DNA of 64,000 nt from contig JAGAJL010000012.1 of NCBI GenBank assembly GCA_017626095.1, forward strand, positions 248,001-312,000, given 5' to 3'. The DNA is from Lachnospiraceae bacterium. GTDB lineage: Bacteria; Bacillota; Clostridia; Lachnospirales; Lachnospiraceae. The position numbers were made by a program, and so were the translations under genes. Below are positions 1 to 8,913 of this stretch, one piece after another. The notes under the pieces were generated by a model. It ran no database searches. It was not told where the DNA came from and saw only the letters and a list, made by a program, of their open reading frames with translations. How positions within the stretch are numbered: the stretch's first letter is position 1; every line of letters starts with the position of its first letter.

Positions 1-33
1 AATAAAAGATATAATCCAAGTAAAAGATATAGT

Positions 34-70
34 AAAAGGGTGAAATTATATTTTGTCCTACCCTTTTTTT
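34..70 (+). terminator. Rho-independent terminator of a gene upstream of the window
   Basis: AAAAGGGT at 34-41 pairs with ACCCTTTT at 60-67, and a run of seven T follows the CCC. The loop is about 18 nt. It probably ends a gene lying before base 1. Confidence 0.6.
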
Positions 71-123
71 ATTGTTTTGTTTTTGATAAAATGAATAGTG
101 TATATAAGCATGGACGTTTTTTT

Positions 124-193
124 AACTTTCGTCCCTTACATACTTAATATGATGCATACGAATTACTCCGTTGCTTTGCAACTTTCGTCCCTT
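124..193. repeat. Short direct repeat upstream of the first gene
   Basis: The 14-mer AACTTTCGTCCCTT occurs at 124-137 and again at 180-193, each followed by a variant of RCAT. The second copy follows a small hairpin GTTGC-TTT-GCAAC (168-180). This is the only structure I see in the 173 bases between the terminator and the first gene. Confidence 0.45.
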
Positions 194-243
194 GCATCAC
201 ATTATACTCTATATTTATTTGAAATTAAAGTCGGAGTGTTAAC

Positions 244-1851
244 ATGAAATTAAAAGAACAGATTATAGGTTTGTTGCATAAGAAAAAAGAAAGCAAAATA
301 GGTTTTTGGCTGGCTGTGATATTGGCTGTTGCTACCGTGCTGGCTTCTATTTTGTATTTTATTATCTTTCCGGATAATCTTATGCATTCGGATATGGCAG
401 CAGAGGTGTTATTATCAAAGCTTCTGGCAGAAGAAGGCGGATTGATTTCCAAAAACTGGTTTTATTCTACGGAAATCCGCATCGTTTATACGCAGCTTGT
501 GATGACGCCACTCTTTTTATTTATTAAGGATTTCGGCGTTGTAAAGCTGATTTCGGTTATATTTTATGATATTTTGCTGATGATTGTTTTTTATTTTACC
601 GGAAAAGAATTCGGATTGAAAAAAACAAATCTGTTTTTGGCGATGGCACTTCTTGCGGCACCCTTGTCCAATGAATATCTGGATATGATGTTACTGGGTA
701 ATTTTTATACATCCCAGGCTATTTGCACGTTTTGTATGCTTTTATTCTTTTATCGTGCCAAGGCGAAAAATAAAAACACGGCAATAGTCAGAAATGTAGC
801 ATTATGTATTGCTTCTTTGATTTTGGGATTATCGGGGTTACGCTATCTGGCGAGCCTGTTTGTGCCAATGGTTTTATCAATCCTTTTGGCTTATTTTATT
901 GACGGTAATGAAGAAACAGTTGTGGAAAAGGCAAAATATCCTTTGGCACAAAAGCTGATTAGCTCAGTTTACCTGTGTTTTTTTGCAGGAATTGGGTTTT
1001 TGATTAATAAGTTTTATCTATCAGTGCATTACAGCTTTGACCAGACACCTATAAGCTTTGTTCCAATCAGTGAAGTTCCGGATCGCTTTTTGACTTCTTT
1101 TCGTTTGATGGTTGAATTTGTGGGATATCGTGAAATCGAAGCGGTTACCGGACTTGGCATTGTGAATGTTGTAAAATTTGCATTTCTGGCATTCCTTGTT
1201 TATGTGATTGTGTTTGTCAGCATACACAAAAAGAGCATGCTGACAACGGCACAGAGACTGCTTTTATACTATTTTTATGCGATGTTTTTTATCAATTGGT
1301 ACATGTTAATTTTTACGAATGTTTTGCAGCAGTATCGTTATTGGCTTCCGGTTTATATCATTGCCATTGTTTTTGTGGGAATTTACCTGCAAAACGGTGT
1401 TTTTGCAACGCCTTTTGTGAAGCCTGTCTGCACAGCATTGGTCGTTTTGACAGTGCTTTCATCTTTGTACGGAGAGCTATGGCAGGATACCAAGTACAAC
1501 GATTGTGAAAAGCGATACGGTTATATGGATTTTTTGGAAGAGAATGGCTATGATTTTGGGTATGCGACATTTTGGAATGCGGAAGTGACGGAGTATCTTT
1601 CCAATGGAGAGATACATGTCGGAAACTTAGGCGGAAATGAGAACGGCTCCGCACCGTATGAATGGTTGAGCAGGAAAGAGTATTACCAAGAGGGTTATCA
1701 TTCCGGAAAAACCTTTTTGCTGCTTGCGCGCACAGAGGAGCCCGCACTGTTTCAAGGGGATATTACCATCATGACGGATAGTACTAAGGTCTATGAAGAT
1801 GAATATTATGTCATTTACGAAGGTGAAGGCATGCATCTGTTTTCTGAATAA
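244..1851 (+). CDS. Polytopic membrane protein, probable GT-C-type glycosyltransferase
   Basis: A 535-residue protein with a short basic N-terminus, a first membrane helix at about residues 20-43, and a first outer loop carrying HSDMAAE, the kind of acidic loop seen in GT-C fold (ArnT/PMT-like) transferases. Many more helices follow, and a soluble C-terminal part starts near residue 435 (NDCEKRYGYMDF). GGAG at 233-236 sets the ATG start. Two further proteins in this window (14970 and 33666) have the same layout without obvious close sequence identity. By family knowledge such proteins move sugars from lipid-linked donors onto envelope acceptors. The exact substrate cannot be read from the sequence, and the GT-C call is an inference from topology plus the acidic loop. 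Confidence 0.55.
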   Translation: MKLKEQIIGLLHKKKESKIGFWLAVILAVATVLASILYFIIFPDNLMHSDMAAEVLLSKLLAEEGGLISKNWFYSTEIRIVYTQLVMTPLFLFIKDFGVVKLISVIFYDILLMIVFYFTGKEFGLKKTNLFLAMALLAAPLSNEYLDMMLLGNFYTSQAICTFCMLLFFYRAKAKNKNTAIVRNVALCIASLILGLSGLRYLASLFVPMVLSILLAYFIDGNEETVVEKAKYPLAQKLISSVYLCFFAGIGFLINKFYLSVHYSFDQTPISFVPISEVPDRFLTSFRLMVEFVGYREIEAVTGLGIVNVVKFAFLAFLVYVIVFVSIHKKSMLTTAQRLLLYYFYAMFFINWYMLIFTNVLQQYRYWLPVYIIAIVFVGIYLQNGVFATPFVKPVCTALVVLTVLSSLYGELWQDTKYNDCEKRYGYMDFLEENGYDFGYATFWNAEVTEYLSNGEIHVGNLGGNENGSAPYEWLSRKEYYQEGYHSGKTFLLLARTEEPALFQGDITIMTDSTKVYEDEYYVIYEGEGMHLFSE

Positions 1852-2003
1852 ACAAGAAGAAATATTTGTTATAACCTCCGTATTTTGTAAAAAAGAATTG
1901 GCAATGAGTAAATGGCAGAATGTGCCAATGAATGGACTTTGACAGAGACAAAGACTAAGCAAAAAAGATTGTGTTATATGATTGTACAAATGGGGTGAAC
2001 GGA

Positions 2004-3206
2004 TTGTTAAAGGGCAAGATTGAACGCATCATTCTTTTCAAAGGTGATATTGAAACAACCGGATATTTTTCCATGCAGATGGAGAAAACATTTCAACGAA
2101 AAGGGTATCAGACCTACTTTTTTGATTATCAACACGTGGCTGAGAGTGCGAGCGGTCTGCTACGGTTTATAAAGCGTGGAAAAACAGCAGTGGTAACCTT
2201 TAATTACCATGGTATTTGCGGTAAAAATGAGGTTGTTTATGACGAAGAACTCGGAGAATATATTTGGGATACCTTTGACCTGCCTTGTATCAATATTGTT
2301 GTGGATCATCCTTTTTATTATCATAGGTTTTTTGAATGGCTGCCCAATAATTATTTACATATCAGCATTGACAAAAACCATGAGCGTTATATGAAAGAGT
2401 ATTTTCCACAAATCAAAAGAGGACCTTTTCTCCCATTGGCGGGAACGTCTCTCTATGCGGATGGAAATTACCCGAAAATCAAAGACCGAAAAATGGACCT
2501 TGTATTTGTGGGAAATTACGAGCCACCGGAAAATTTTAATATTTATATCGAACGGATTGATGATGAGTATACGGCCTTTTATATGGGTGTGATCAATGAG
2601 TTAAAGGAGCATCCGGACAGACTTTTAGAGGATGTGATGAAAAAGCACATCTTAAGAGAAATCCCGGAGGCAACCTTTGAAGAAATCCGGGAAACCATGG
2701 GAAATATTATTTTTCTGGATATGTATATCCGTTTCTTTTTCCGGGGTGAAGTTATTCGAATTCTTGCGGAAGCAGGGCTTTGCGTACATGTTTTTGGAAG
2801 CGGATGGGAAAAGCTTATGTGCACCAAAAAAGAAAATATTATTATTGGCGGAAGCTTAGATTCGCTTGGATGTCTTAAGAAAATTGCCGAGGCGAAAATT
2901 TCACTGAATGTTATGCCCTGGTTTAAGGACGGCGCTCATGACCGTATTTTCAATACCATGTTAAACGGAGCACTCTGTGTAACGGATTCTTCAATTTATT
3001 TGGACACAATCTTACAAGACGGAGATAATGCAGCATTGTATTCTTTGGATTCTCTTGAGAAACTGCCGGAAATTATCAAAGGTTTGTTGGATGATCCAAT
3101 GCGTATGCAAAGGATTGCGGATGCGGGATATCAGATGGCAAAAAACGGACATACGTGGGAGCATCGGGCTGAGGAAATAATGAAAATTTTAGAAAGCATT
3201 GATTGA
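2004..3206 (+). CDS. CgeB-like glycosyltransferase (GT4-type, DUF3880 plus Glyco_trans_1_2)
   Basis: A soluble cytoplasmic protein of about 400 residues. The N-terminal half (IILFKGDIETTGYF, then NIVVDHPFYYH) resembles the DUF3880 domain of spore-maturation CgeB-like proteins. The C-terminal half ends in a GT-B nucleotide-sugar region (ISLNVMPWFKDGAHDRIFNT, then LCVTDSS) typical of Glyco_trans_1_2. The frame is open from a GTG at 1971, but only the TTG at 2004 has a plausible ribosome site (GGGGTG at 1992-1997, 6 nt upstream), so I place the start there. A conserved first residue is not certain. It follows the GT-C-like gene by about 150 bases on the same strand, which fits a role in making a surface glycan. 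The acceptor is unknown. Confidence 0.7.
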   Translation: MLKGKIERIILFKGDIETTGYFSMQMEKTFQRKGYQTYFFDYQHVAESASGLLRFIKRGKTAVVTFNYHGICGKNEVVYDEELGEYIWDTFDLPCINIVVDHPFYYHRFFEWLPNNYLHISIDKNHERYMKEYFPQIKRGPFLPLAGTSLYADGNYPKIKDRKMDLVFVGNYEPPENFNIYIERIDDEYTAFYMGVINELKEHPDRLLEDVMKKHILREIPEATFEEIRETMGNIIFLDMYIRFFFRGEVIRILAEAGLCVHVFGSGWEKLMCTKKENIIIGGSLDSLGCLKKIAEAKISLNVMPWFKDGAHDRIFNTMLNGALCVTDSSIYLDTILQDGDNAALYSLDSLEKLPEIIKGLLDDPMRMQRIADAGYQMAKNGHTWEHRAEEIMKILESID

Positions 3207-3329
3207 AACCGCCATAAGATATATGTTATGATATAAAAAGATTATGAGTGTTGAGGGATTGTATGAATTTCATCACAGTATTGCAATCTATAGACACCAT
3301 TATTTGTTAAAATAAAAAGGGGGTATACG

Positions 3330-3707
3330 GTGGAAGAGAAGAGAATTTTGGTTGTAGATGATGACCAGAATATGTTACAGCTTTTATATACATTCCTGCG
3401 AGACAGCTATCGTGTAACAACCGTGACAAATGGTCAGGAAGCCTTGGACGCAATCCGACAAGAAATGCCTGATCTGATGTTGCTGGATTATCTGATGCCC
3501 GGTATGACCGGAAAAGAAACTCTGGAAATAATCCGTAAGGATGAAGAGTTAAAGGATTTACCTGTGTTCTTTTTGACAGGTGTTTCAGATACCAATAAAA
3601 TCAGTGAATGTTTAAAACTGGATCCGATCGGATATATTTTAAAGCCGATTGGCAAATTCAGTCTTCTTGCAAAAATACGTGCGTATTTTGAAGAAGTTGA
3701 CGGTTAG
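3330..3707 (+). CDS. Single-domain response regulator (REC only)
   Basis: A 125-residue stand-alone receiver domain. The acidic pocket D10-D12, the phospho-acceptor D53 (LLDYLMPG), T83 and K105 (YILKPIG) are all present. There is no output domain, so it must act through protein contacts, as CheY- or Spo0F-like proteins do. The start is a GTG after the purine-rich AAAAAGGGGG (3313-3322). The gene converges on the hybrid histidine kinase on the other strand, the two 3' ends being separated only by a long hairpin element. The kinase carries its own receiver and HPt domains, so this protein is a plausible final acceptor of that phosphorelay. That pairing is inferred from position. Confidence 0.85.
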   Translation: MEEKRILVVDDDQNMLQLLYTFLRDSYRVTTVTNGQEALDAIRQEMPDLMLLDYLMPGMTGKETLEIIRKDEELKDLPVFFLTGVSDTNKISECLKLDPIGYILKPIGKFSLLAKIRAYFEEVDG

Positions 3708-3735
3708 ATTTTTTATTATTCGCAACTTTGGGGAC

Positions 3736-3974
3736 ATAGCAAGTCGTCGAATCAGAAAATTATATATCTTTGCCCGCCGGCTTTTACGAGGTTTTGTGAC
3801 TTTCTTAGCGGCATAGCGAACAAAAATAATGCCCGGTTTCAACTGCCTGAAGACGTAGTCTGAGTTTTGAAACCGGGCATTTAATAAATACTTTGTGAGC
3901 ATGCCGCTTAGAAAGTCTAGAAACCGAAGTACGAGGCGGCAAAGATATATATTTCTGTAAGGACGACTTGCTAT
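3736..3974. repeat. Family B element, full long-hairpin copy (B1)
   Basis: Almost the whole gap between two convergent genes is one imperfect palindrome. Outer arms ATAGCAAGTCGTC (3736-3748) and its exact complement (3962-3974) are specific to this copy. Inside them, the two halves share TATATCTTTGCC, a GCCGCTTAGAAAG-like block and finally the terminator stem. The right arm contains the stop codon of the histidine kinase. Each half is similar to single half-copies at 56488-56548 and 57483-57548, and part is found at 31544-31580. Confidence 0.7.
3828..3882. terminator. Bidirectional terminator between convergent genes
   Basis: AATGCCCGGTTTCAA (3828-3842) pairs perfectly with its complement at 3868-3882. 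A-rich and T-rich flanks lie on either side. It forms the tip of the family B hairpin and can serve both the response regulator and the histidine kinase. Confidence 0.75.
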
Positions 3975-6076
3975 TTTGTTTCTTTGGCTTTGGCCTCTTC
4001 AATGGCGCGAGCAATATTTTCGTCAACTTCCGGAGCCTCTTCTTCTTCAGCTTCGGGTTTTACCTTTTCCAGATAATCAGTGATTTCTGCAATGATATTA
4101 TCTAATAACGGAAGAATATCTGCATGGTTGGCCTTGATAAAGTCAATATCATTATCTTTTCCGGCCATCTCCAAAGCTTTTGCTTTTTCAGATAAATCCA
4201 GTGCACCAATCATCTTTGAAGTACTCTTTAACGCATGTACGTAGATGGTATAGTTTTTATAATCTTCCTGTTCAAAGGATGTAATAATATCGTTTTTGCT
4301 CTTCGGTGAGTTGTCGTGGAAGGATTGTAATAAGAAACGGAAGGTTTCTTTGCTTCCTTCTGCGGATTCAACAGCGAAACGGACATCAATATGTTTGAAT
4401 TTGTATTCTGCTTTGATTTCCTTGGCTACCGCATCCCAGAGCTTACTGAATAAATCCTGCTCAACTTTGTCGTATTCTACCAGTACATAGCGGTTTTCCG
4501 GCAGATACTGCAGAATTTTTTCTTCTAACGGTTTGCCCTGAATGGGTTTGGACATATAGTCAATGAAACCTTCGTTTTCATACATTTCTTTGGCACCGGC
4601 AACGGCATTGGCTGTTAATACAATGACCGGTGTATCGACGTTGGGACCATCAATTGCTTTTAAGCGATGCAAGGTTTCAATACCATCGATATTGGGCATC
4701 ATATGATCCATCAAAATCAAATCGTAGTAGGTATTTTCGCATTTCTCCAAGGCTTCCAGACCGCCGGAAGCTTTATCTACCTGGATTTGTGTGCTCTTTA
4801 ACAAACCTTCCACAACGGAAATGTTCATGGCGTTGTCATCAACGACCAGAATATGGGCATTGGGAGCCACAAAAGTAGTACGGTATTTTTTGTGTTTTTC
4901 ACGGCTGTAAGCGTATTTTTCACGGAATTTTCCGATGGGCTTCCGATCGCGGATACCCTGTTTTAATACGAAGGAGAAGGTGGAACCGGCACCATATGTA
5001 CTCTGAACCTTGAGATCGGAATCCATCAGGTTAAGCAGCTGTCTGGAGATGCTTAATCCAAGTCCCGTACCTTCGATGTTGCGGTTTCGTCTTTCTTCGA
5101 TACGTTCGAAAGAAAGGAATAATTTATCCAAATCTTCTTCCTTGATACCGATACCTGTATCGCTTATAGATACAATCAGATTCAGTGAAGAATCACCGGC
5201 TTCTTCCCAGCCCACTTTCAGGGTAACGGTACCTTCGTTGGTATATTTTACGGCATTTGATAATAAATTGATCATAATCTGACGGAGACGGACATCGTCA
5301 CCGTATAACAGATAAGGAATGCTTTCGCCAACGATGGTATTAAATTCCAGACCTTTGTTGGCTACTTTGATATCAAACATGTTGATGACTTCGGATAATA
5401 CGGTTGCGATTTCGTATTCCACCGGCAGAATTTCCATCTTGCCGCATTCGATTTTGGAGAAGTCCAAAAGGTCGTTGACTAAGGACAGCAGGGTAGTTCC
5501 GGCATCCCGGATGTTTTCTGCGTAGCCAATAATATTTTTTTCGGTTGCTTCACGAATGATAATCTCATCCATACCCAGTACGGTATTGATCGGAGTACGA
5601 ATCTCATGTGACATATTGGCAAGAAAGCTGGATTTTGCCTTGTTGGCAGCTTCGGCCTGCTCTTTTAATTTCTGTAGCTGGTTGTTTGTACGATAATGTC
5701 CGGTAATATCGGTAAGCCATGCATATCTGCCGTCAAACTCGCCGGTATTTAACCAGTTGGAACGTATTTCGTAAATTTTGGAAAATTCTTCGGATACGTA
5801 TTCTTTGGATGCGAAAAGTTTCTGGATGCCGGGCTGGTCAGCAATCGTATCCAGTCCTTTGATAATCGGAAACAGCTGTGCAAACTCGTTGTTGTAATAA
5901 ACAATTCGATCTCCGTCTGATATAATTAGAACAGCTCCCACATCATGATTTAAGATTTCTTTGGTCGCAATCTGTACTGAGCTGACCGCCTGCGGTTTAT
6001 TACCTGTGTACAACTTGAAAATAATAAAACCGGACGCAGCAAGAAGAAGTAATAAAATAATTACTAAAACCCACAT
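3971..6076 (-). CDS. Membrane-bound hybrid sensor histidine kinase (HisKA, HATPase, REC, HPt)
   Basis: A 701-residue kinase with one N-terminal helix (residues 3-22) and no large extracellular domain. A PAS-like region follows at about 40-125, then HisKA with H157 in MSHEIRTP. The ATPase domain has N-box NLLSNAVKY, DTGIGI and GTGLGLSI. A receiver follows (VVDDNAMN, phospho-acceptor in LILMDHMMP, YMSKP), then an HPt domain with HALKSTSKMIG, and a Glu/Ala-rich tail. All catalytic motifs look intact, so it should run a complete internal His-Asp-His relay. The signal is probably intracellular or membrane-borne, since there is little sequence outside the membrane. The last codons lie inside a family B hairpin element. 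Its likely partner is the convergent REC-only protein at 3330. Confidence 0.9.
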   Translation of the reverse strand: MWVLVIILLLLLAASGFIIFKLYTGNKPQAVSSVQIATKEILNHDVGAVLIISDGDRIVYYNNEFAQLFPIIKGLDTIADQPGIQKLFASKEYVSEEFSKIYEIRSNWLNTGEFDGRYAWLTDITGHYRTNNQLQKLKEQAEAANKAKSSFLANMSHEIRTPINTVLGMDEIIIREATEKNIIGYAENIRDAGTTLLSLVNDLLDFSKIECGKMEILPVEYEIATVLSEVINMFDIKVANKGLEFNTIVGESIPYLLYGDDVRLRQIMINLLSNAVKYTNEGTVTLKVGWEEAGDSSLNLIVSISDTGIGIKEEDLDKLFLSFERIEERRNRNIEGTGLGLSISRQLLNLMDSDLKVQSTYGAGSTFSFVLKQGIRDRKPIGKFREKYAYSREKHKKYRTTFVAPNAHILVVDDNAMNISVVEGLLKSTQIQVDKASGGLEALEKCENTYYDLILMDHMMPNIDGIETLHRLKAIDGPNVDTPVIVLTANAVAGAKEMYENEGFIDYMSKPIQGKPLEEKILQYLPENRYVLVEYDKVEQDLFSKLWDAVAKEIKAEYKFKHIDVRFAVESAEGSKETFRFLLQSFHDNSPKSKNDIITSFEQEDYKNYTIYVHALKSTSKMIGALDLSEKAKALEMAGKDNDIDFIKANHADILPLLDNIIAEITDYLEKVKPEAEEEEAPEVDENIARAIEEAKAKETK

Positions 6077-6233
6077 TTTTTATCTCTCCCTTTACATTTT
6101 TATAGTGTATAAACCCTATTTCATACCTATTAATCATTATAGCAAAATTTGAAAATCAATAAAATAGGAAGAAGAGAGAAACGAAAAGAAAAATTGCACA
6201 AAAAAACGTGGACATTTTTGGTAGTCTTTGTTG

Positions 6234-6434
6234 TTAAAGAATGATGGAGGATGGATCGACATCCCGCAACTGTTCTTCAACCAGGAATTCCTTCATATAT
6301 GCCTGACTGTCTTCGACGAACTCACCCTGATCATTGTTTTTCTGCATTGTGAAGGTGACTGCATAAAAGCCGATGGATAGAGACAACAGCAGGATTCCGA
6401 TGATAAAGAGGATAAGATAAGAAGAAAAACTCAT
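6234..6434 (-). CDS. Small single-pass membrane protein
   Basis: A 66-residue protein with one strong helix (residues 5-28, YLILFIIGILLLSLSIGFYA) and an acidic tail ending DVDPSSIIL. The frame extends 9 codons further upstream, overlapping the preceding gene, but the ATG at 6434 has the ribosome site AGGCAGG at the right distance, so I chose it. It starts 5 bases after the stop of the zinc-ribbon protein on the same strand and is almost certainly cotranscribed with it. I do not recognise a family. It may be an accessory subunit of that neighbour. Confidence 0.6.
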   Translation of the reverse strand: MSFSSYLILFIIGILLLSLSIGFYAVTFTMQKNNDQGEFVEDSQAYMKEFLVEEQLRDVDPSSIIL

Positions 6435-6438
6435 TTTA

Positions 6439-7620
6439 TTATTCCTGCCTTTCTTTTGCATATTTTTTCATTTTTTCAGATGTAGCTAATTTTTTGCTTC
6501 GTATGTATTTTTGGGAATTGCGAAATCCCAGGTAATTTAAAAGAGGGATGCCAAGCAGGATTGACAGTATCGGAACAAAAAAATAACCGCTGACAAGCAT
6601 CACAAAAAATGAAGGACAAAGAATGCAAAAGCTTAATACGGAAGTCAATACAAAAAAGAATATCATTTTTTTGCGGGATGCCGGCAGGGTACCGACAATT
6701 TTTTTGGTCTGTCCGTTTACCAGAATGGTATATTTTTCGCCATTGTGTTCCATAATTAAAAACCAGACCGGCAATAAGGCATAGATTTCTTTTACACATT
6801 CCATTTCCATATGTTCTCTTACGATTTTTGTGTGATCCACCATCGGAATGGAAAGCATGCGGGCAGTATATATTTTTTTGGCACGCATGTCGGCACGTGA
6901 TTTTAGCTGCAAAAAGTCTTCGTCCCGCAAATCTGCATAATAGCCGGAGAGAAATCGGCTATCAAATTCCGTGAGATCCTTATCCGAAAATGGCTCTAGC
7001 CGGTCAGCTGATTTGTTGGGAAAACGGAAAGAAGCATCCACCGGAATATGTCCGATGCGGGAAAATACTTTTCGATAAAAATATTGTTGATGATGTTGTT
7101 GCGAATTCCCTTTTGGAGAATAAGGCACGCCTTTTATCAATGCTTTTCCGTTTATGTGATAACAAAACATGCCATAGGGGACGTAGATACCGCGCAATAG
7201 CTCGGGGACAAAGAATTTGTCCGCCCAGTCCACATATTCACTTTGGATATATTTTTCACGGATTGCGTCAAGTGCCTCCTCTTTGCTGACTTTAAAAGGA
7301 ATGATATATTGCGGTTTTATACGCTTCTCTGTGCGGCTGTAGGCAATCGAAGGGTGTCCGCAATAGACACAGTAAGTGGCAAGCTCGACATCATTGATGA
7401 AAAGCTCCGCGCCACAGCTTTCACAAGTATAAATATCGACATCCATAAGCTCATTGGCAAGCATATTGTCCGAAGAAAAATGTGATGATCCAAATATGGT
7501 TTTGCGTTCGTTCGAAGCTGATTCGATGGGGAATGAACTGTGGCAGTGCCCACAAAAAAGCATTTGGGTTTTAGGATCAAATTCTAAAATGCCACCGCAG
7601 TTTTTACATTTTATATTCAT
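6439..7620 (-). CDS. Membrane protein with two N-terminal zinc ribbons
   Basis: A 393-residue protein. Two zinc ribbons stand at the N-terminus: C5/C8 with C23/C26, and C66/C69 with C84/C87. A middle soluble region follows (ALDAIREKY, then PVWFLIMEHNGEKYTILVNG). Two adjacent helices lie near residues 315-360, and the tail is basic. The arrangement resembles the TFIIB-type zinc-ribbon membrane proteins common in Clostridia, whose function is not established. The zinc ligands are complete in both ribbons. It forms a two-gene unit with the 66-residue membrane protein downstream. I cannot assign a reaction, and the double ribbon suggests protein or nucleic acid binding at the membrane. Confidence 0.65.
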   Translation of the reverse strand: MNIKCKNCGGILEFDPKTQMLFCGHCHSSFPIESASNERKTIFGSSHFSSDNMLANELMDVDIYTCESCGAELFINDVELATYCVYCGHPSIAYSRTEKRIKPQYIIPFKVSKEEALDAIREKYIQSEYVDWADKFFVPELLRGIYVPYGMFCYHINGKALIKGVPYSPKGNSQQHHQQYFYRKVFSRIGHIPVDASFRFPNKSADRLEPFSDKDLTEFDSRFLSGYYADLRDEDFLQLKSRADMRAKKIYTARMLSIPMVDHTKIVREHMEMECVKEIYALLPVWFLIMEHNGEKYTILVNGQTKKIVGTLPASRKKMIFFFVLTSVLSFCILCPSFFVMLVSGYFFVPILSILLGIPLLNYLGFRNSQKYIRSKKLATSEKMKKYAKERQE

Positions 7621-7716
7621 GCGTATTTCCCTCCCATCCGTGCGTTCGCTTCATGTTTTTCCGAATCACATTTTAGTTTTAGACTATTTTTATCATAGCA
7701 TTTCACTGTGCCCGAT

Positions 7717-8526
7717 TCAATCGTTTTTGATTTGTCTGCCGCATACATCCAGATGGTAGTCATCACGATAGATTAACTCGGATAAAGGAACAAATTCATA
7801 CCCCATATCTGTTAATTTAGTTAGCAGAGTATCGAGCGCATCTGCGGTATATTTGGCTCCGTTGTGGCAAAGAATAATGGAACCGTTTCCGAGATTTTTA
7901 TTGTCACAGACTTTTTTGATGATATCATTGGCACCATAGTCTTTCCAGTCAAGACTGTCCACATCCCATTGGATGGGATAGTAGCCGATCTCACGGCAGT
8001 TTGTAATAACGTGGTTATCATAATCACCGTATGGAGGACGAAACAGAAACATCTCATACCCGGTAAGATCTTTGACTTTTTCGTGTACGGCAAGAATTTC
8101 TTCTTTGCATTCTTCGTCTGATAATTGGGACATGTTTTTGTGATTTTCACTGTGATTTCCCAGATCGTGACCGTCGGCATAGATATGCTTGACATCATCC
8201 GGATATTTTGAAACCCATCCTCCTGTCATAAAAAAAGTTGCTTTTACGTTGTGCTTTTTTAAAATTTCCAGAATACGGGAAGTATCTTCGTTTCCCCAGG
8301 CTGCATCAAAGGTGATCGCAATTTGTGGTTTATCGGTTTCGACACAATAGATAGGTAATTCCCGGCCGTTTACGGTATTACTGACACTGATCTCGCGATG
8401 CAGAGTGAAATAGAGCGCTATGGCAAATATGATAACAGACGGAAGAAGTAAATATTTTTTGCAAAAAGAAAGTTTGTTCAATGCAAAACTCCGAACTCTT
8501 TTTATTAAATATATGTTTTTTTTCAA
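7717..8526 (-). CDS. Polysaccharide deacetylase, PdaB-like
   Basis: A 269-residue protein with an N-terminal membrane anchor (about residues 26-43) and an extracellular NodB homology domain. The metal and catalytic motifs are IAITFDAAWG, HSENH, RPPYG and the WDVDSLDW region. The Asp of FDAAWG and the two His of HSENH are the expected metal ligands, and all are present. Family knowledge: such enzymes remove acetyl groups from peptidoglycan or other GlcNAc polymers, and PdaB acts in sporulating Bacilli. The basic N-terminal stretch before the helix fits an inside-cytoplasm anchor. It stands alone, with about 100 bases to the neighbouring zinc-ribbon gene. The substrate is inferred. Confidence 0.85.
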   Translation of the reverse strand: MKKNIYLIKRVRSFALNKLSFCKKYLLLPSVIIFAIALYFTLHREISVSNTVNGRELPIYCVETDKPQIAITFDAAWGNEDTSRILEILKKHNVKATFFMTGGWVSKYPDDVKHIYADGHDLGNHSENHKNMSQLSDEECKEEILAVHEKVKDLTGYEMFLFRPPYGDYDNHVITNCREIGYYPIQWDVDSLDWKDYGANDIIKKVCDNKNLGNGSIILCHNGAKYTADALDTLLTKLTDMGYEFVPLSELIYRDDYHLDVCGRQIKND

Positions 8527-8671
8527 ATTTTTATTTCTTATTTATGCAACCTAAGGTAAAATATAAATATCGAAAAGAAAATTGAGGCAGAATATCTCAT
8601 CGACTTAACATTGGGGAGATGAAATAGCATATGGTCTCAACATCATAAATATATAGTTTAAAGGAGTTTTA

Positions 8672-8800
8672 ATGATGGGATTAATGGTTGGAATACTTGC
8701 ACTGATTCTTTTGGTTGTTGTGATTGCGGTAATTGTCGTTGTTGCGGTTTCAGCAAGCGCATCTGCAGCGATTGAAGAGGAAGAAAACGAAGAAAACTAA
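8672..8800 (+). CDS. 42-residue single-helix membrane peptide
   Basis: An open frame with an excellent ribosome site, AAGGAG at 8661-8666, 5 bases before ATG. The peptide is a hydrophobic helix of about 25 residues rich in Val and Ile (LILLVVVIAVIVVVAV), then SASASA and an acidic tail of repeated Glu and Asn. It is flanked by a divergent deacetylase gene and the MBOAT gene about 110 bases downstream. The strong translation signal and clean membrane/acidic-tail pattern argue for a real small protein. No family is recognised. Confidence 0.6.
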   Translation: MMGLMVGILALILLVVVIAVIVVVAVSASASAAIEEEENEEN

Positions 8801-8913
8801 GTATTCTTGGTAGTGTGAGATAATCGTGGATTGCGAGAATTGCGTAGCAATGAAGCAAATTATATACTTTATCAGATGACAATATACATAATTATAAGAA
8901 ATGGAGTAAAGAT

